Shown here piece by piece: positions 54,762 through 64,000 of a stretch of 64,000 bases of DNA (position 1 is its first letter; the number at the start of each line of letters is the position of its first letter). This stretch comes from Saprospiraceae bacterium. Its GTDB lineage: Bacteria; Bacteroidota; Bacteroidia; Chitinophagales; Saprospiraceae. Both the position numbers and the translations under genes were made by a program. The notes under the pieces were generated by a model. It made no database searches. It worked only from the letters and a program-made list of their open reading frames with translations, and was not told the origin of the DNA. The DNA lies in contig JADKCC010000009.1 of NCBI GenBank assembly GCA_016714785.1, forward strand, positions 1 to 64,000, written 5' to 3'.

Positions 54762-56753
54762 ATGAAATTTTTTTCTATAACTATTTTATTTACGTTGATT
54801 TTTCTTTCCAATTTTGGATTTTCGCAAAAATTCATTTATAACAAAGTTAATAAAGAACTATTACAGTTGTCAAAACACGACATAGATGTAGAAGCAAATG
54901 CAGCAATTACATACAAAAGTGGAAATAGAAGTATTGAATTTTCAGAGATGACAGGATTTAGGGCTAACTTTTCACAGAAAACTCAGATCAAAATATTTGA
55001 AAGCGATGCAAAGGGTATGGGAACATTTAGTTTTTACTATTATAGTCCGGCATCAGGTGGCAACAGGGTTAAAATTTTTGGACTGAAAGGGGCAACATAC
55101 AATCTAAAAGATGAAAAAATCATTGTAACTAAAATCAATGATGAAAATGTATTTTATGAGCAACATAATAATTATTTTAAGAAAGCAACCATCACTATGC
55201 CCATGCTGCAAAAAGGAAGTGTCTTTGAATACGAATATACACTTTCATCTGAGTATATCAGCAATATAGACGATTTTGACATTCAAGAAGATTATCCTGT
55301 CATTTACAATGAGTTGCACCTTGAATATCCAGATATTTTCAAATATCAAATCAATGTATTAGGTGGTATCAGTCCGATATCAGACATTCAGAATAGTATC
55401 AATAAGTCAATGTCCTTAAAATATTCCAATGGTGACCCAGGTACGCCTGGAAAGCAAACTCAATACATTCAGCAAAATATGCTGTTCATTACAAGAAAAC
55501 TCATTTTTGAGAATATACCTGCTTTTATTTCTGAACCTTTTGTAGCTAATAAAGAAGATGGTAAAGGTATAGTCACCCACCAATTAATAGGTTTTCAAAC
55601 TTCCTATATGGGTATTAAAAATTTTGCTCAATCTTATGAAATGATCAATACTGAGTTGATGCTTGATGATGATTTTGGGAGAGTACTGAAAAAAGGTGAC
55701 TTTATTTCAGACCTTATAGATCTAAAATCTGAGACTGATCCAATTAAGATAGCAAAAAGTATATACAACTACTTTGTAGAAAACACTTCTTGTACTATGA
55801 GTTATAATAAATATGCCAACCTATCAGGAAAACAATTGTTCAAGGAAGGTAAAGGCGGAGTTGGCGATATTAATTTGAATTATATTGCGGCTTTAAATCA
55901 TGCGGGCATTAAAACAGTACCAATACTTTTAAGTACTAGAGGCCACGGAACTTTACATCCTATTTATCCCAATTATTCAAAAATGAATTATGTAGTAGCA
56001 ATGAGTTATATCAATGATAAACCAGTGTTTTCCGATGCTTCATCTATTCTGCCTTTTGGATTTTTACCTATTCATTGTCTCAATGGTAAAGGTTGGACTG
56101 TAGTAGATGTTAATCCAGAATGGGTATCAATGAAAGTCAATAATGTTGGAAAACAAATTACCCTAACGGAAATATCAGTAGCCGATAATAGAATCAATTA
56201 TAATACATCCACCGATAGGTTGAATTATTTTGCATTCAAAGACATGGAAGATTTGGATCATGAAAAAGAATCTTTTTTAAATAATTTTAGCAAGGAAAAT
56301 GAACTGATCCTTGATTCAGTCTCCATATCAGAAAAAAAAGATTTAAGGTTGAGAATTATAGATACACAACACAGAATGGCCGAAAATGAAAGTCATACAT
56401 ACATAAAACCATTCATACATTTGCCATTTAAAGAATTTCCTTTTACCAAAGAAAACAGAATATCACCCATTGATTTTCCTTATTCGCATGAGTATAAATT
56501 TGTTAGTACTATCAGCATTGATGATGGGTATAATATCGAAGTGCCGCAAAATATCATAGCTACCTTAGGCGATAATGAAGTTTCTATCAAATATCTTGCT
56601 GTTGTCAATAAAGACATTAAAAAAGTCAATATTGTGGCAGATTTTAAAATAAACAAAACATCATTTTTGCCAGATGAATATGTAGATTTTAAAGAAAGTG
56701 TAAAGGCTATTTTAAATAAACTTAACGAACCAGTAGTATTGATAAAATTATGA
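54762..56753 (+). CDS. DUF3857 protein with degenerate transglutaminase-like domain
   Basis: 663 residues from the ATG at 54762, which gives a proper signal peptide (MKFFSITILFTLIFLSNFGF). An upstream in-frame start at 54651 would place the promoter inside the gene. DUF3857 occupies about 40-290 (IFESDAKGMGTFSFYYYSPA, MLQKGSVFEYEYTLSSEY). The transglutaminase-like region (about 370-460) lacks the catalytic Cys: EGKGGVGDINLNYIAALNHAG has no Cys where active relatives have one, and the His position reads MNYVVAMSY. It is therefore probably not an active enzyme. Overlaps the next gene by four bases. Confidence 0.82.
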   Translation: MKFFSITILFTLIFLSNFGFSQKFIYNKVNKELLQLSKHDIDVEANAAITYKSGNRSIEFSEMTGFRANFSQKTQIKIFESDAKGMGTFSFYYYSPASGGNRVKIFGLKGATYNLKDEKIIVTKINDENVFYEQHNNYFKKATITMPMLQKGSVFEYEYTLSSEYISNIDDFDIQEDYPVIYNELHLEYPDIFKYQINVLGGISPISDIQNSINKSMSLKYSNGDPGTPGKQTQYIQQNMLFITRKLIFENIPAFISEPFVANKEDGKGIVTHQLIGFQTSYMGIKNFAQSYEMINTELMLDDDFGRVLKKGDFISDLIDLKSETDPIKIAKSIYNYFVENTSCTMSYNKYANLSGKQLFKEGKGGVGDINLNYIAALNHAGIKTVPILLSTRGHGTLHPIYPNYSKMNYVVAMSYINDKPVFSDASSILPFGFLPIHCLNGKGWTVVDVNPEWVSMKVNNVGKQITLTEISVADNRINYNTSTDRLNYFAFKDMEDLDHEKESFLNNFSKENELILDSVSISEKKDLRLRIIDTQHRMAENESHTYIKPFIHLPFKEFPFTKENRISPIDFPYSHEYKFVSTISIDDGYNIEVPQNIIATLGDNEVSIKYLAVVNKDIKKVNIVADFKINKTSFLPDEYVDFKESVKAILNKLNEPVVLIKL

Positions 56754-58633
56754 AAAGTATATTAACTTATATTGCTTTTGGTATTTTTGTCTTATTTGAT
56801 ATACAAAATCTTGTTGGTCAATTCCAGTTAAGCACTATTCCAGATACACTCAAAGAAGATACAGAGGCGATTATTTTAGCGCACAATGTAGTGACAGAGA
56901 TTTTTGATAAGTATAAGATAAAAACAACTATTAAATCTTCTACCATGATTTTGGATAATAATGCTGCAAAACCTAATTTGATATATGTAGTTTTTGATAA
57001 GTTTTCTAAGATCGATGATTTAAAAATAACAATATTGTCTGCAAAAGGTAAAAAAATAAAAACTATCAAAAGAGGACAAATGATTAACCAATCGTTGAGT
57101 GGTGGTAGTACAATTGCATCTGATGCAAGAATAATGTATTACCAAGTCTTGGAAAATAATACACCTTATATTATCAATACGGAATACAGTATAAATTCAA
57201 AAGAGTCATTTACTATCAATAGCTTTGATCCGATAGTTTCGCCAAAAACCGCCATACTAAACAGTAATTACAAAGTAATACATCATGATATAAATAATAA
57301 ATTGAGGTTTTCTAAATCAATTTGGGGAGCGCCCAAAGCCGATTCTAGTTTATTGCAAAAGACATTTGAATGGTCCATCTCTTCATTAACAGTAAAACGT
57401 ATTTCAGAAATTTTAAAATATAATCAAGAAGTCACAATTACACCTATATTGGAAAACTTCCAGATGGATGGTTACGATGGCAATTTATCAACTTGGCAAA
57501 ACTTTGGAATATGGTTGACCAATCTTGGAAAAGGTGCTGACATATTGGATAGTAAATCAGTCGAAGAAATAAAGCAAGTAATAGGAGATGAAACTGATAA
57601 GAAAAAAATTGTAGATAAGCTATATCAATACCTACAACATCAAACCAGATATGTAAGTATCCAGCTAGGTATTGGTGGGTTTAAGCCTACGATGGCTCAA
57701 GATGTACATAATTACAAATATGGAGACTGCAAAGCCTTAAGTAATTATATGAAAACATTACTCGCTGTAGCAAATATTCCATCAACATATATCATAATAA
57801 AGGCCGGTGATAAAAAAAATATCATTGATCATCAGTTTCCACAAAACACATTCAATCATGCCATCTTAGGTGTTCCTCTAGATAGTGACACCATTTTTTT
57901 AGAATGTACTTCTCAAACGAGTCCAGCTGGCTTCTTGGGCTCCTTTACTGGCAACAGGCAAGCGCTTTGGGTAGATGGCAGTGATTCTAAAATAATAAAT
58001 ACCAAAGTATATACCCATCAATCAAATAAAATCAAAAACGAGTACGAAATTTATATTTTTAAGGACAAAGTTGCTACATTAAACATGAAGCAATCACTAG
58101 ATGGCATGGGTCGAGAGCACATCAACTATTTGTTTACCAAAGACTTTTCACCCGAGAAGTTTAAATCTCATATACTTTCAAGATTGCTGAACGATGCACA
58201 AGATTTAGAAGTCAAAAACAGAAATTACGATGTTCCATTTTTTGAGTATGAATTCAAATCGCCTAAGTACGTATTGAACTCAAGAGATAGATTTTTTATA
58301 GATTTGAATATTGATAAATTACCAAAAGAAATAGATACAGATTTTAACAATTTAAAGTTTAGAAAAGAGTTTTCAGTAGGTTATACCATTCAAGAGTATT
58401 TCAAAATACACATTCCAGAAGGATGTATTGTTGAAAAAACCATTGAAAATCAAAATAATCAATACCAACAGATGGACATAAATTACAATATTGTTAATAA
58501 TCAAAGTACATTGGATGTTTATAGAACGATGGTATTTAAGTCTGGACCTTTTGATAATCAAGAAAAAATGGCTTCATATCACGAAAACTATAAAAAACAT
58601 ACTGCTTCTAAGATTGTACTTAATTGCAAATAG
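56750..58633 (+). CDS. DUF3857 and transglutaminase-like domain protein
   Basis: 627 residues with a signal peptide (about 1-23). DUF3857 about 45-230, then a transglutaminase-like domain (about 285-410) with an intact triad: Cys in YKYGDCKALSNYMKTLL, His in TFNHAILGVPL and Asp/Glu in TIFLECTSQ. So this member could be active, unlike its upstream partner. Secreted or periplasmic. The two genes are coupled by an ATGA overlap. Natural substrate unknown. Confidence 0.86.
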   Translation: MKSILTYIAFGIFVLFDIQNLVGQFQLSTIPDTLKEDTEAIILAHNVVTEIFDKYKIKTTIKSSTMILDNNAAKPNLIYVVFDKFSKIDDLKITILSAKGKKIKTIKRGQMINQSLSGGSTIASDARIMYYQVLENNTPYIINTEYSINSKESFTINSFDPIVSPKTAILNSNYKVIHHDINNKLRFSKSIWGAPKADSSLLQKTFEWSISSLTVKRISEILKYNQEVTITPILENFQMDGYDGNLSTWQNFGIWLTNLGKGADILDSKSVEEIKQVIGDETDKKKIVDKLYQYLQHQTRYVSIQLGIGGFKPTMAQDVHNYKYGDCKALSNYMKTLLAVANIPSTYIIIKAGDKKNIIDHQFPQNTFNHAILGVPLDSDTIFLECTSQTSPAGFLGSFTGNRQALWVDGSDSKIINTKVYTHQSNKIKNEYEIYIFKDKVATLNMKQSLDGMGREHINYLFTKDFSPEKFKSHILSRLLNDAQDLEVKNRNYDVPFFEYEFKSPKYVLNSRDRFFIDLNIDKLPKEIDTDFNNLKFRKEFSVGYTIQEYFKIHIPEGCIVEKTIENQNNQYQQMDINYNIVNNQSTLDVYRTMVFKSGPFDNQEKMASYHENYKKHTASKIVLNCK

Positions 58634-58713
58634 TAAGATGATTTCAAAGGAGTATATTGAAGTTTGTTAATTGATATTATTTCACATTCTTCTGTTTTCT
58701 CCTCATCTTCCCT

Positions 58714-58721
58714 TATTTTTG
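58714..58721 (+). promoter_or_regulatory. -7 box for rimO
   Basis: TATTTTTG matches TAnnTTTG; a weak TCTG at 58691-58694 lies 19 bases upstream. The transcript would have a leader of only about 10 bases. Confidence 0.6.
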
Positions 58722-58737
58722 CGCCACAATTCAAAAT

Positions 58738-60063
58738 ATGAAGACCAAAACACTTAGGCAGGACAAAGTCAATGTGATCACTCTAGGATGTTCGAAAAAT
58801 CTCGTGGACTCCGAAAATCTCATCACTCAGCTCAAAGCCAACGATTATGATGTGAACCACGATAGTAATGAAGATGCCAATATCATCATCGTTAATACTT
58901 GTGGATTTATCGACCTTGCCAAGGAAGAGTCTATCAATACCATCGTACAGTATGCAGATATCAAAGCCCAAGGTGGTATTGATAAACTTTACGTAACTGG
59001 CTGTCTATCACAGAGATACAAGGACGATCTTGAAAAAGAAATACCTGAGGTAGATGCATATTTTGGTACACTGGAATTACCAGGTCTTTTGGCCAAACTC
59101 AATGCTGACTATAAACACGAACTCATAGGTGAGCGCACACTTACCACACCACAGCATTTTGCCTACATGAAGATTTCTGAAGGTTGTAATCGGACTTGTT
59201 CTTTTTGTGCCATCCCACTGATGAGAGGCAAGCATATATCTCGGACCATAGATTCACTGGTCACTGAAGCCAAACATTTCGCATCTATAGGTGTCAAAGA
59301 ATTGGTACTTATCGCACAGGAATTGACTTATTATGGTTTAGACTTGTATAAAAAAAGGGCTTTGCCAGAGCTTTTGGATGCGCTATGTGCAGTAGAAGGG
59401 ATAGAGTGGATCAGGCTACACTATGCTTATCCGAGCAAGTTTCCTAGAGAAATATTTGACACCATGGCATTACAGCCCAAAGTTTGCAACTATTTAGATA
59501 TTCCACTACAGCATGCTTCTGATACTGTACTTGAACGTATGAAAAGGCAGACCACCAGACTAGAACAAAAAGAACTCATAGAATACGCCCGTACGGTTGT
59601 GCCCGACATTGCGATACGTACGACTTTTTTGGTAGGTTTTCCGGGTGAGACAGAGGCAGAGTTTCAGGATTTGTGTGATTTTGTAGAGGAGATGAAGTTC
59701 GATCGAGTAGGTGTCTTTCAGTATTCACATGAAGAAGATACCTCAGGGTATGAACTTACTGATGATGTATCTTCCGACGAGAAAGCCGAACGAGCCAATC
59801 GTATCATGGAGATACAACAATCCATCTCTTGGGATCACAATCAAAACAAAATTGGTAAAACATTGAAAGTGTTATTTGATCGTAAAGAAGGCGAGTATTT
59901 TGTAGGACGCACTGAGTATGACTCACCAGAAGTGGACAATGAAGTATTAGTATTAGCTAAAGACAATTTTGTCAGATTAGGCGACTTTGCTATGGTGGAA
60001 ATTACCGATGCTGAGGAATATGATCTATATGGTAATGTGAAAATTATAGAAAAATTGGCCTAA
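58738..60063 (+). CDS. rimO: Ribosomal protein S12 methylthiotransferase
   Basis: Radical SAM enzyme that adds a methylthio group to an aspartate of ribosomal protein S12; 441 residues. N-terminal cluster cysteines C18 (LGCSKNLVDSE), C55 (NTCGFIDLAKEES) and C89 (GCLSQRY); radical SAM cluster C150-x3-C154-x2-C157 (SEGCNRTCSFCAIP); and a C-terminal TRAM domain. GCSKN and GFIDLAKEESI mark RimO rather than MiaB. Complete. Confidence 0.95.
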   Translation: MKTKTLRQDKVNVITLGCSKNLVDSENLITQLKANDYDVNHDSNEDANIIIVNTCGFIDLAKEESINTIVQYADIKAQGGIDKLYVTGCLSQRYKDDLEKEIPEVDAYFGTLELPGLLAKLNADYKHELIGERTLTTPQHFAYMKISEGCNRTCSFCAIPLMRGKHISRTIDSLVTEAKHFASIGVKELVLIAQELTYYGLDLYKKRALPELLDALCAVEGIEWIRLHYAYPSKFPREIFDTMALQPKVCNYLDIPLQHASDTVLERMKRQTTRLEQKELIEYARTVVPDIAIRTTFLVGFPGETEAEFQDLCDFVEEMKFDRVGVFQYSHEEDTSGYELTDDVSSDEKAERANRIMEIQQSISWDHNQNKIGKTLKVLFDRKEGEYFVGRTEYDSPEVDNEVLVLAKDNFVRLGDFAMVEITDAEEYDLYGNVKIIEKLA

Positions 60064-60253
60064 ATCCTTTTTAAGCGTTTATGTATTTTTAAAAGCTATT
60101 GATTATTACTCAATCGTAGCATAATTTTCTATAACTGGAGATTGTAGTATGTAAAATGTTATTTTGGTGTATAAAAACTTTATTTGGCATAGGAAGATGC
60201 TGACCTACGCGCATACCTACCCTAAGGTTTATAACTTTTCGATCTACATCTCT

Positions 60254-60303
60254 AATGGGTTTCAACCCATTGCCTACATCATCAATAAGTTGAAACCCAT
60301 TGG
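60254..60303. repeat. REP-like inverted repeat between rimO and fadA
   Basis: aatgggtttcaa (60254-60265) is perfectly complementary to ttgaaacccatt (60290-60301) across a 24-base loop. The left arm is also the first part of a smaller palindrome aatgggtt-tc-aacccatt (60254-60271), so two structures compete. It lies between convergent genes and may be a dispersed REP-type element, a terminator, or both. Confidence 0.55.
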
Positions 60304-60336
60304 ATAAATTTACATTTTACATTTTAATAAAGTTCC

Positions 60337-61509
60337 TTAATCCAATCGCTCTATTATCCCTGCTATACCTTGTCCACCACCCACACAAGCAGTAACCATA
60401 CCGTATTTTTGGTTGCGTCGTCTTAACTCATTGATGATTTGGATACTGAGTTTTGCGCCAGTACATCCCAGCGGATGGCCAAGCGCTATGGCGCCACCAT
60501 TTACATTGACGATGTCAGGATTGAGCCCCGCTTCTTGCATGACAGCCAATGCCTGTACTGCAAATGCCTCGTTGAGCTCTATGAGGCTGATATCATTAAG
60601 TGTCAATCCTGCTTGTTTTAATGCTTTAGGAATGGCTACGACAGGTCCGATACCCATGTAAAGCGGATCTACACCACCTACGGAACATGATGCTAATCTT
60701 GCTACCGGTGCTAAGCCAAGTCGATTGACCATTTCTTCACTCATGACTAGGACAAATGCAGCACCGTCAGAAGTCTGCGATGAGTTACCTGCTGTAGATG
60801 TACCATTCAATTTGAATGCTGGTTTAAGTTTTGATAATCCTTCTAGCGTTGTATCTGCTCTTACCCCTTCGTCTGTATCTACAATGAAGGATTTTTCGAC
60901 CCTCTTATTATTCTCCACAAAAACTTCAGTAACTGTTATTGGCACGATTTCGTCTTTAAACTTTCCTGTGCTGATCGCGGCGGCAGCTAGTGCGTGTGAC
61001 CTCACTGAAAATTCGTCGGCTTGGGTTCTTGTGATGTTATATTTTTCTGCTACAGCTTCAGCAGTGTGCCCCATACTGACATGGTAGTTGATATTGTCCA
61101 AACTTGCTTTGTAGCTTGGTGCCAACTTATACCCAGTCATGGGCAGTAGTGACATGGACTCAGCACCACCTGCTACGTAACAATGACCCATTCCAGCATT
61201 GATTTTTGCAGAAGCAATAGCGATGGCTTCCAGTCCTGATGCACAATACCTATTGATCGTCATACCAGGCACTTCCTTACCCAAAGCTCTTGCTGCAATA
61301 AGCCTTCCCACCTGCAGTCCTTGTTCGCCTTCGGGATTGGCACAGCCTACGATGACGTCATCTATTTCCTTTGGGTCTAATTGTGGTATTTCAGATACTA
61401 GATAACTCAAGAGATCTACAGCCAGATCATCTGATCGGTAATTTCTAAACCCACCTTTTTTTGTTTTACCTACTGCTGATCTGAATCCTTTTATAATATA
61501 TGCGTTCAT
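60337..61509 (-). CDS. fadA: Acetyl-CoA C-acyltransferase (3-ketoacyl-CoA thiolase)
   Basis: Last step of fatty acid beta-oxidation: splits 3-ketoacyl-CoA with CoA. 390 residues with nucleophile C89 (NRYCASGLEAIAIA), H345 (GGAIALGHPLGCTGAK) and C375 (VTACVGGGQG). Complete length. It follows the multifunctional fadN-type gene by 30 bases on the same strand, the usual order in this phylum. Confidence 0.93.
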   Translation of the reverse strand: MNAYIIKGFRSAVGKTKKGGFRNYRSDDLAVDLLSYLVSEIPQLDPKEIDDVIVGCANPEGEQGLQVGRLIAARALGKEVPGMTINRYCASGLEAIAIASAKINAGMGHCYVAGGAESMSLLPMTGYKLAPSYKASLDNINYHVSMGHTAEAVAEKYNITRTQADEFSVRSHALAAAAISTGKFKDEIVPITVTEVFVENNKRVEKSFIVDTDEGVRADTTLEGLSKLKPAFKLNGTSTAGNSSQTSDGAAFVLVMSEEMVNRLGLAPVARLASCSVGGVDPLYMGIGPVVAIPKALKQAGLTLNDISLIELNEAFAVQALAVMQEAGLNPDIVNVNGGAIALGHPLGCTGAKLSIQIINELRRRNQKYGMVTACVGGGQGIAGIIERLD

Positions 61510-61539
61510 TTTATTTTTGTTATTTTAAAGGTGAATAGA

Positions 61540-63939
61540 TTAGTTTCTTAATGGTTTGTTGTTCATCAATAGATACTGAATCCTATCCAGTGTTTTCTGA
61601 TTGCCCAAAAGTTGGAGGAAAGCCTCTCTTTCTATATCCAGCAGGTATTGCTCTGAAACTTTTTGCTGACCAGTGAGATCTCCACCACAAAGCACATAAG
61701 CTACTTTTTTGGCTATTTCCAGATCATAAGCAGACATATACTTGCCTAAATAAAATTCATTGAGTGCTGTATATAATGTGCCTAAACCACCACGACCGAG
61801 TACGGTTACTTCTTTGGGCACAGGTGCATTATAATTTTTAGCTAAGTCGAGTACTTTTGCTTTTGCAGTACTTAAGACTTTGCCAAGATTCATTTCTACT
61901 ATATCTCTATCATGTTGTAAATACCCGTGTTTAAATCCTTCATAAGCAGAGGTAGATACGGTAGCTGTAGCAATAACTTTGAGTTTTTCTACCAATGTGG
62001 GTATCTGTACATCACCTTCGAAAAATGACTCCGATGCCCTTACTGCAAACTCCTTAGTACCTCCACCTCCTGGTATCAGTCCAACACCAACTTCTACCAA
62101 TCCTATATAAGATTCTGCATGACAAACCGCTGCATCTGTATGCATCAATATCTCACAGCCTCCACCGAATACATATCCTTGTGTAGCAGTTACTACTGGT
62201 ATAGTAGCATATCGCATGGCCATATTGATTTGTTGGAATGCATGCACCATTTCATCCAATTTAGCAAAATCTTTTTGCATTGCGACCATTCCTACATTCA
62301 TCAGATTGGCACCAACGGTAAAGTTTTTAGCATTATTTCCAATCACTATGCCCACCCAATCACCATTTTGTGCAATACTCAGCGCTTCGAGTGCCCCTTG
62401 ACCGATACCTTCTCCGATAGCATTAGACTTGGATGTGAATTCAAAACAAAGTACACCATCTCCTATATCATGGATACTACATTCAGAGTTTTTATATACA
62501 GGTGTATTGTTTCTGTAATTGTCCAAATGAATATTCAATTCAGTCCCTGGAATTACTTTGTAAGTATGAGTTGCTAGATCATAATATTTTCGTTTGCCGT
62601 CTTCTGATTTGTAAAAAGAAGTGACGCCATTTACTGACATCGTTTCTACCCAAGCAGGTATCGACTCTCCAAGAGATTTGGCAAGGGCGATACCCTCTGC
62701 AAGCCCAATCATATCCCAATATTCAAATGGCCCGTAAGACCAAGCGTAGCCAGCCTTCATCGCATTATCAATACTATATACATTGTCACTGATCTCGGGG
62801 ATTCTATTGGCTGCATATACCATGATACCACACAACATATCTCTAACAAAATGGCCAGAATTTTCATCAGAAGCCATCATTTCTTTGATACGTTTATCCA
62901 TGAGCTCAACTTTTTTGGCAATCCCAACAACGGGTATCATGACCTTTTGAGCAGGTTTATATTCTAGTGTATTCAAATCTAGAGCCAATATAATCCTTCC
63001 ACCTTTATCATCGCGTTGGTCAGTTTTTTTATAAAATCCTTGACCTGATTTATCACCCAAAAAATTATTCTCCAATAAAAACTGTGTCGCTTTGTGCGTT
63101 GGTTTATCTTTGATGACTTTGACATATTCATCATCGGGACAATTGTCTATCACACCTTTAGTCACTTTGACCGAAGTATCCAATCCTACTAAATCGAGTA
63201 GTCGATAACTGCCAGTATTGGGCCATCCTATAGGTTCACCTGTGATTTTATCTACTTCTTCGATACTCAATCCGTATTTTTCAGTCAATTCACCGACTTT
63301 ATTGCCACTGTAAAAACCAATTCTATTGGCTATAAAAGCAGGTGTATCTTTGCACAAAACTGATTTTTTGCCCAAATAAACTTCTCCATAGTGCATCCAA
63401 AAGTCTATGACATCTTGTTGCGTCCCAGCATGAGGGATTACCTCAAACAATGCCATATATCGTGCTGGATTGAAGAAGTGTGTTCCACAAAAATTTTGTT
63501 TGAAATCTTCACTCCTTCCTTCCGCCAACTGCGAGATAGGTATGCCTGATGTATTGGATGTGACTAAAGCGCCAGGCTTTCTGATAGCATCGACTTTGGC
63601 AAATATTTGTTGTTTGATATCCAGTCGTTCTACCACTACTTCTATGATCCAGTCGCAAGTAGAGATTTTGTCCATGTCATCATCAAAGTTACCAGTGGTG
63701 ATGCGTGAAGCAAAAGCAATATCATACAATGGAGCTGGTTTAGATTTGATCGCATTGGACAGGGATGTGTCTGCTATTCTATTTCTAAACGCTTTGATGG
63801 ATTTTTGCTTTTCATCCAAGTCAAATGGTACAATATCGAGCATGATTACTTCTAGGCCACTATTGGCTAAATGGCAAGCAATACCAGAACCCATAACACC
63901 TGAACCCAGGACGGCTACTTTTTTAATTCTTTTGGTCAT
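61540..63939 (-). CDS. fadN: 3-hydroxyacyl-CoA dehydrogenase / enoyl-CoA hydratase (FadN type)
   Basis: Bifunctional beta-oxidation enzyme of 799 residues with the dehydrogenase half first, as in Bacillus FadN and unlike the E. coli FadB order. N-terminal NAD-binding motif VAVLGSGVMGSGIACHLA, then NTSGIPISQLAEGR, CGTHFFNPARYM and a second dehydrogenase domain. The crotonase-like half (about 485-720) has the oxyanion-hole region NAKNFTVGANLM and TQGYVFGGGCEILMHTDAA with GLVEVGVGLIPGGGGT. Likely the front of a fadN-fadA operon; genes further upstream lie outside the window. Confidence 0.92.
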   Translation of the reverse strand: MTKRIKKVAVLGSGVMGSGIACHLANSGLEVIMLDIVPFDLDEKQKSIKAFRNRIADTSLSNAIKSKPAPLYDIAFASRITTGNFDDDMDKISTCDWIIEVVVERLDIKQQIFAKVDAIRKPGALVTSNTSGIPISQLAEGRSEDFKQNFCGTHFFNPARYMALFEVIPHAGTQQDVIDFWMHYGEVYLGKKSVLCKDTPAFIANRIGFYSGNKVGELTEKYGLSIEEVDKITGEPIGWPNTGSYRLLDLVGLDTSVKVTKGVIDNCPDDEYVKVIKDKPTHKATQFLLENNFLGDKSGQGFYKKTDQRDDKGGRIILALDLNTLEYKPAQKVMIPVVGIAKKVELMDKRIKEMMASDENSGHFVRDMLCGIMVYAANRIPEISDNVYSIDNAMKAGYAWSYGPFEYWDMIGLAEGIALAKSLGESIPAWVETMSVNGVTSFYKSEDGKRKYYDLATHTYKVIPGTELNIHLDNYRNNTPVYKNSECSIHDIGDGVLCFEFTSKSNAIGEGIGQGALEALSIAQNGDWVGIVIGNNAKNFTVGANLMNVGMVAMQKDFAKLDEMVHAFQQINMAMRYATIPVVTATQGYVFGGGCEILMHTDAAVCHAESYIGLVEVGVGLIPGGGGTKEFAVRASESFFEGDVQIPTLVEKLKVIATATVSTSAYEGFKHGYLQHDRDIVEMNLGKVLSTAKAKVLDLAKNYNAPVPKEVTVLGRGGLGTLYTALNEFYLGKYMSAYDLEIAKKVAYVLCGGDLTGQQKVSEQYLLDIEREAFLQLLGNQKTLDRIQYLLMNNKPLRN

Positions 63940-64000
63940 AATATAATGGCTAAAATGTTTTTACTATTAAATCAACCATAAAATTAAGACCTTTTTTTTA

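Noticed and set aside
1..64000. CRISPR array, toxin-antitoxin or phage-defence island
   Set aside because: No regularly spaced repeats, no small paired genes of known TA type and no defence motifs were seen; accessory content is limited to one dead IS.

Overview
The window reads as a chromosomal segment of a low-GC member of the Bacteroidota, probably close to Saprospiraceae. Reasons: several genes are preceded by the Bacteroidota-type promoter (TAnnTTTG, some with an upstream TTTG or TTG box about 18-22 nt away); many secreted proteins end in type IX secretion (T9SS) sorting domains of the PNP...GxYxL type; and there are a GYDIA-type GHMP kinase, an HmuY-like protein with a TonB receptor, SprB repeats and DUF3857 transglutaminase pairs. 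The species assignment is inference. No tRNA, rRNA, CRISPR array, prophage or recognised defence island was seen.

Layout. 1-1.9 kb: end of an iscS-iscU-iscA iron-sulfur cluster operon. 2-5.6 kb: a frameshifted YhhN-family membrane gene, a class I/II aminotransferase and a frameshifted ALDH7 aldehyde dehydrogenase. 6.2-7.5 kb: a heavily decayed IS1380-type transposase lying directly against 7.5-10 kb, a three-gene MlaE-MlaF-MlaD lipid transport operon. 10.1-12.2 kb: a VWA/YfbK-like protein gene interrupted by an in-frame TAA. 12.5-14.1 kb: a secreted GH16 glucanase. 14.4-15.6 kb: rpsF-rpsR-rplI. 15.8-19.8 kb (minus): ftsE, a YgjP-type metallopeptidase, serC and an LpxD-family acyltransferase. 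19.8-22.7 kb (minus): a putative metal-linked ABC system made of a frameshifted ATPase, an FtsX-type permease with a His-rich loop, and two tandem small exported proteins with a CFFCG-x-AGPET motif. 22.9-25.3 kb: a flippase-like membrane protein, DUF3108 and DUF4230. 25.6-28.4 kb: hisS-gatA. 28.7-36.8 kb: lytic transglycosylase, a 1212-residue SprB-repeat surface protein and a DUF1800/DUF1501 pair. 37-43 kb: a non-coding stretch with an orphan promoter, a GH3/beta-lactamase fusion, a T9SS cargo protein and a beta-barrel protein. 43.3-50.3 kb: GYDIA kinase, a beta-barrel protein, engB-acyltransferase-exonuclease and an amylosucrase-like GH13 enzyme. 50.3-54.6 kb (minus): HmuY-like protein, TonB receptor and a T9SS cargo protein. 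54.8-58.6 kb: a DUF3857 pair. 58.7-60.1 kb: rimO. 60.3-63.9 kb (minus): beta-oxidation genes fadA and fadN.

Most of the window is housekeeping and envelope biology: lipid transport and acylation, peptidoglycan turnover, T9SS cargo, and glycan and heme/metal acquisition. The most interesting parts are the metal-linked ABC locus, the clustered gene disruptions (mostly one-base deletions, several in homopolymers, plus one nonsense codon), the dead IS element abutting the mla operon, and an orphan promoter followed by two hairpins near 37.4 kb. Frameshifts may be natural or sequencing errors; the sequence alone cannot decide.
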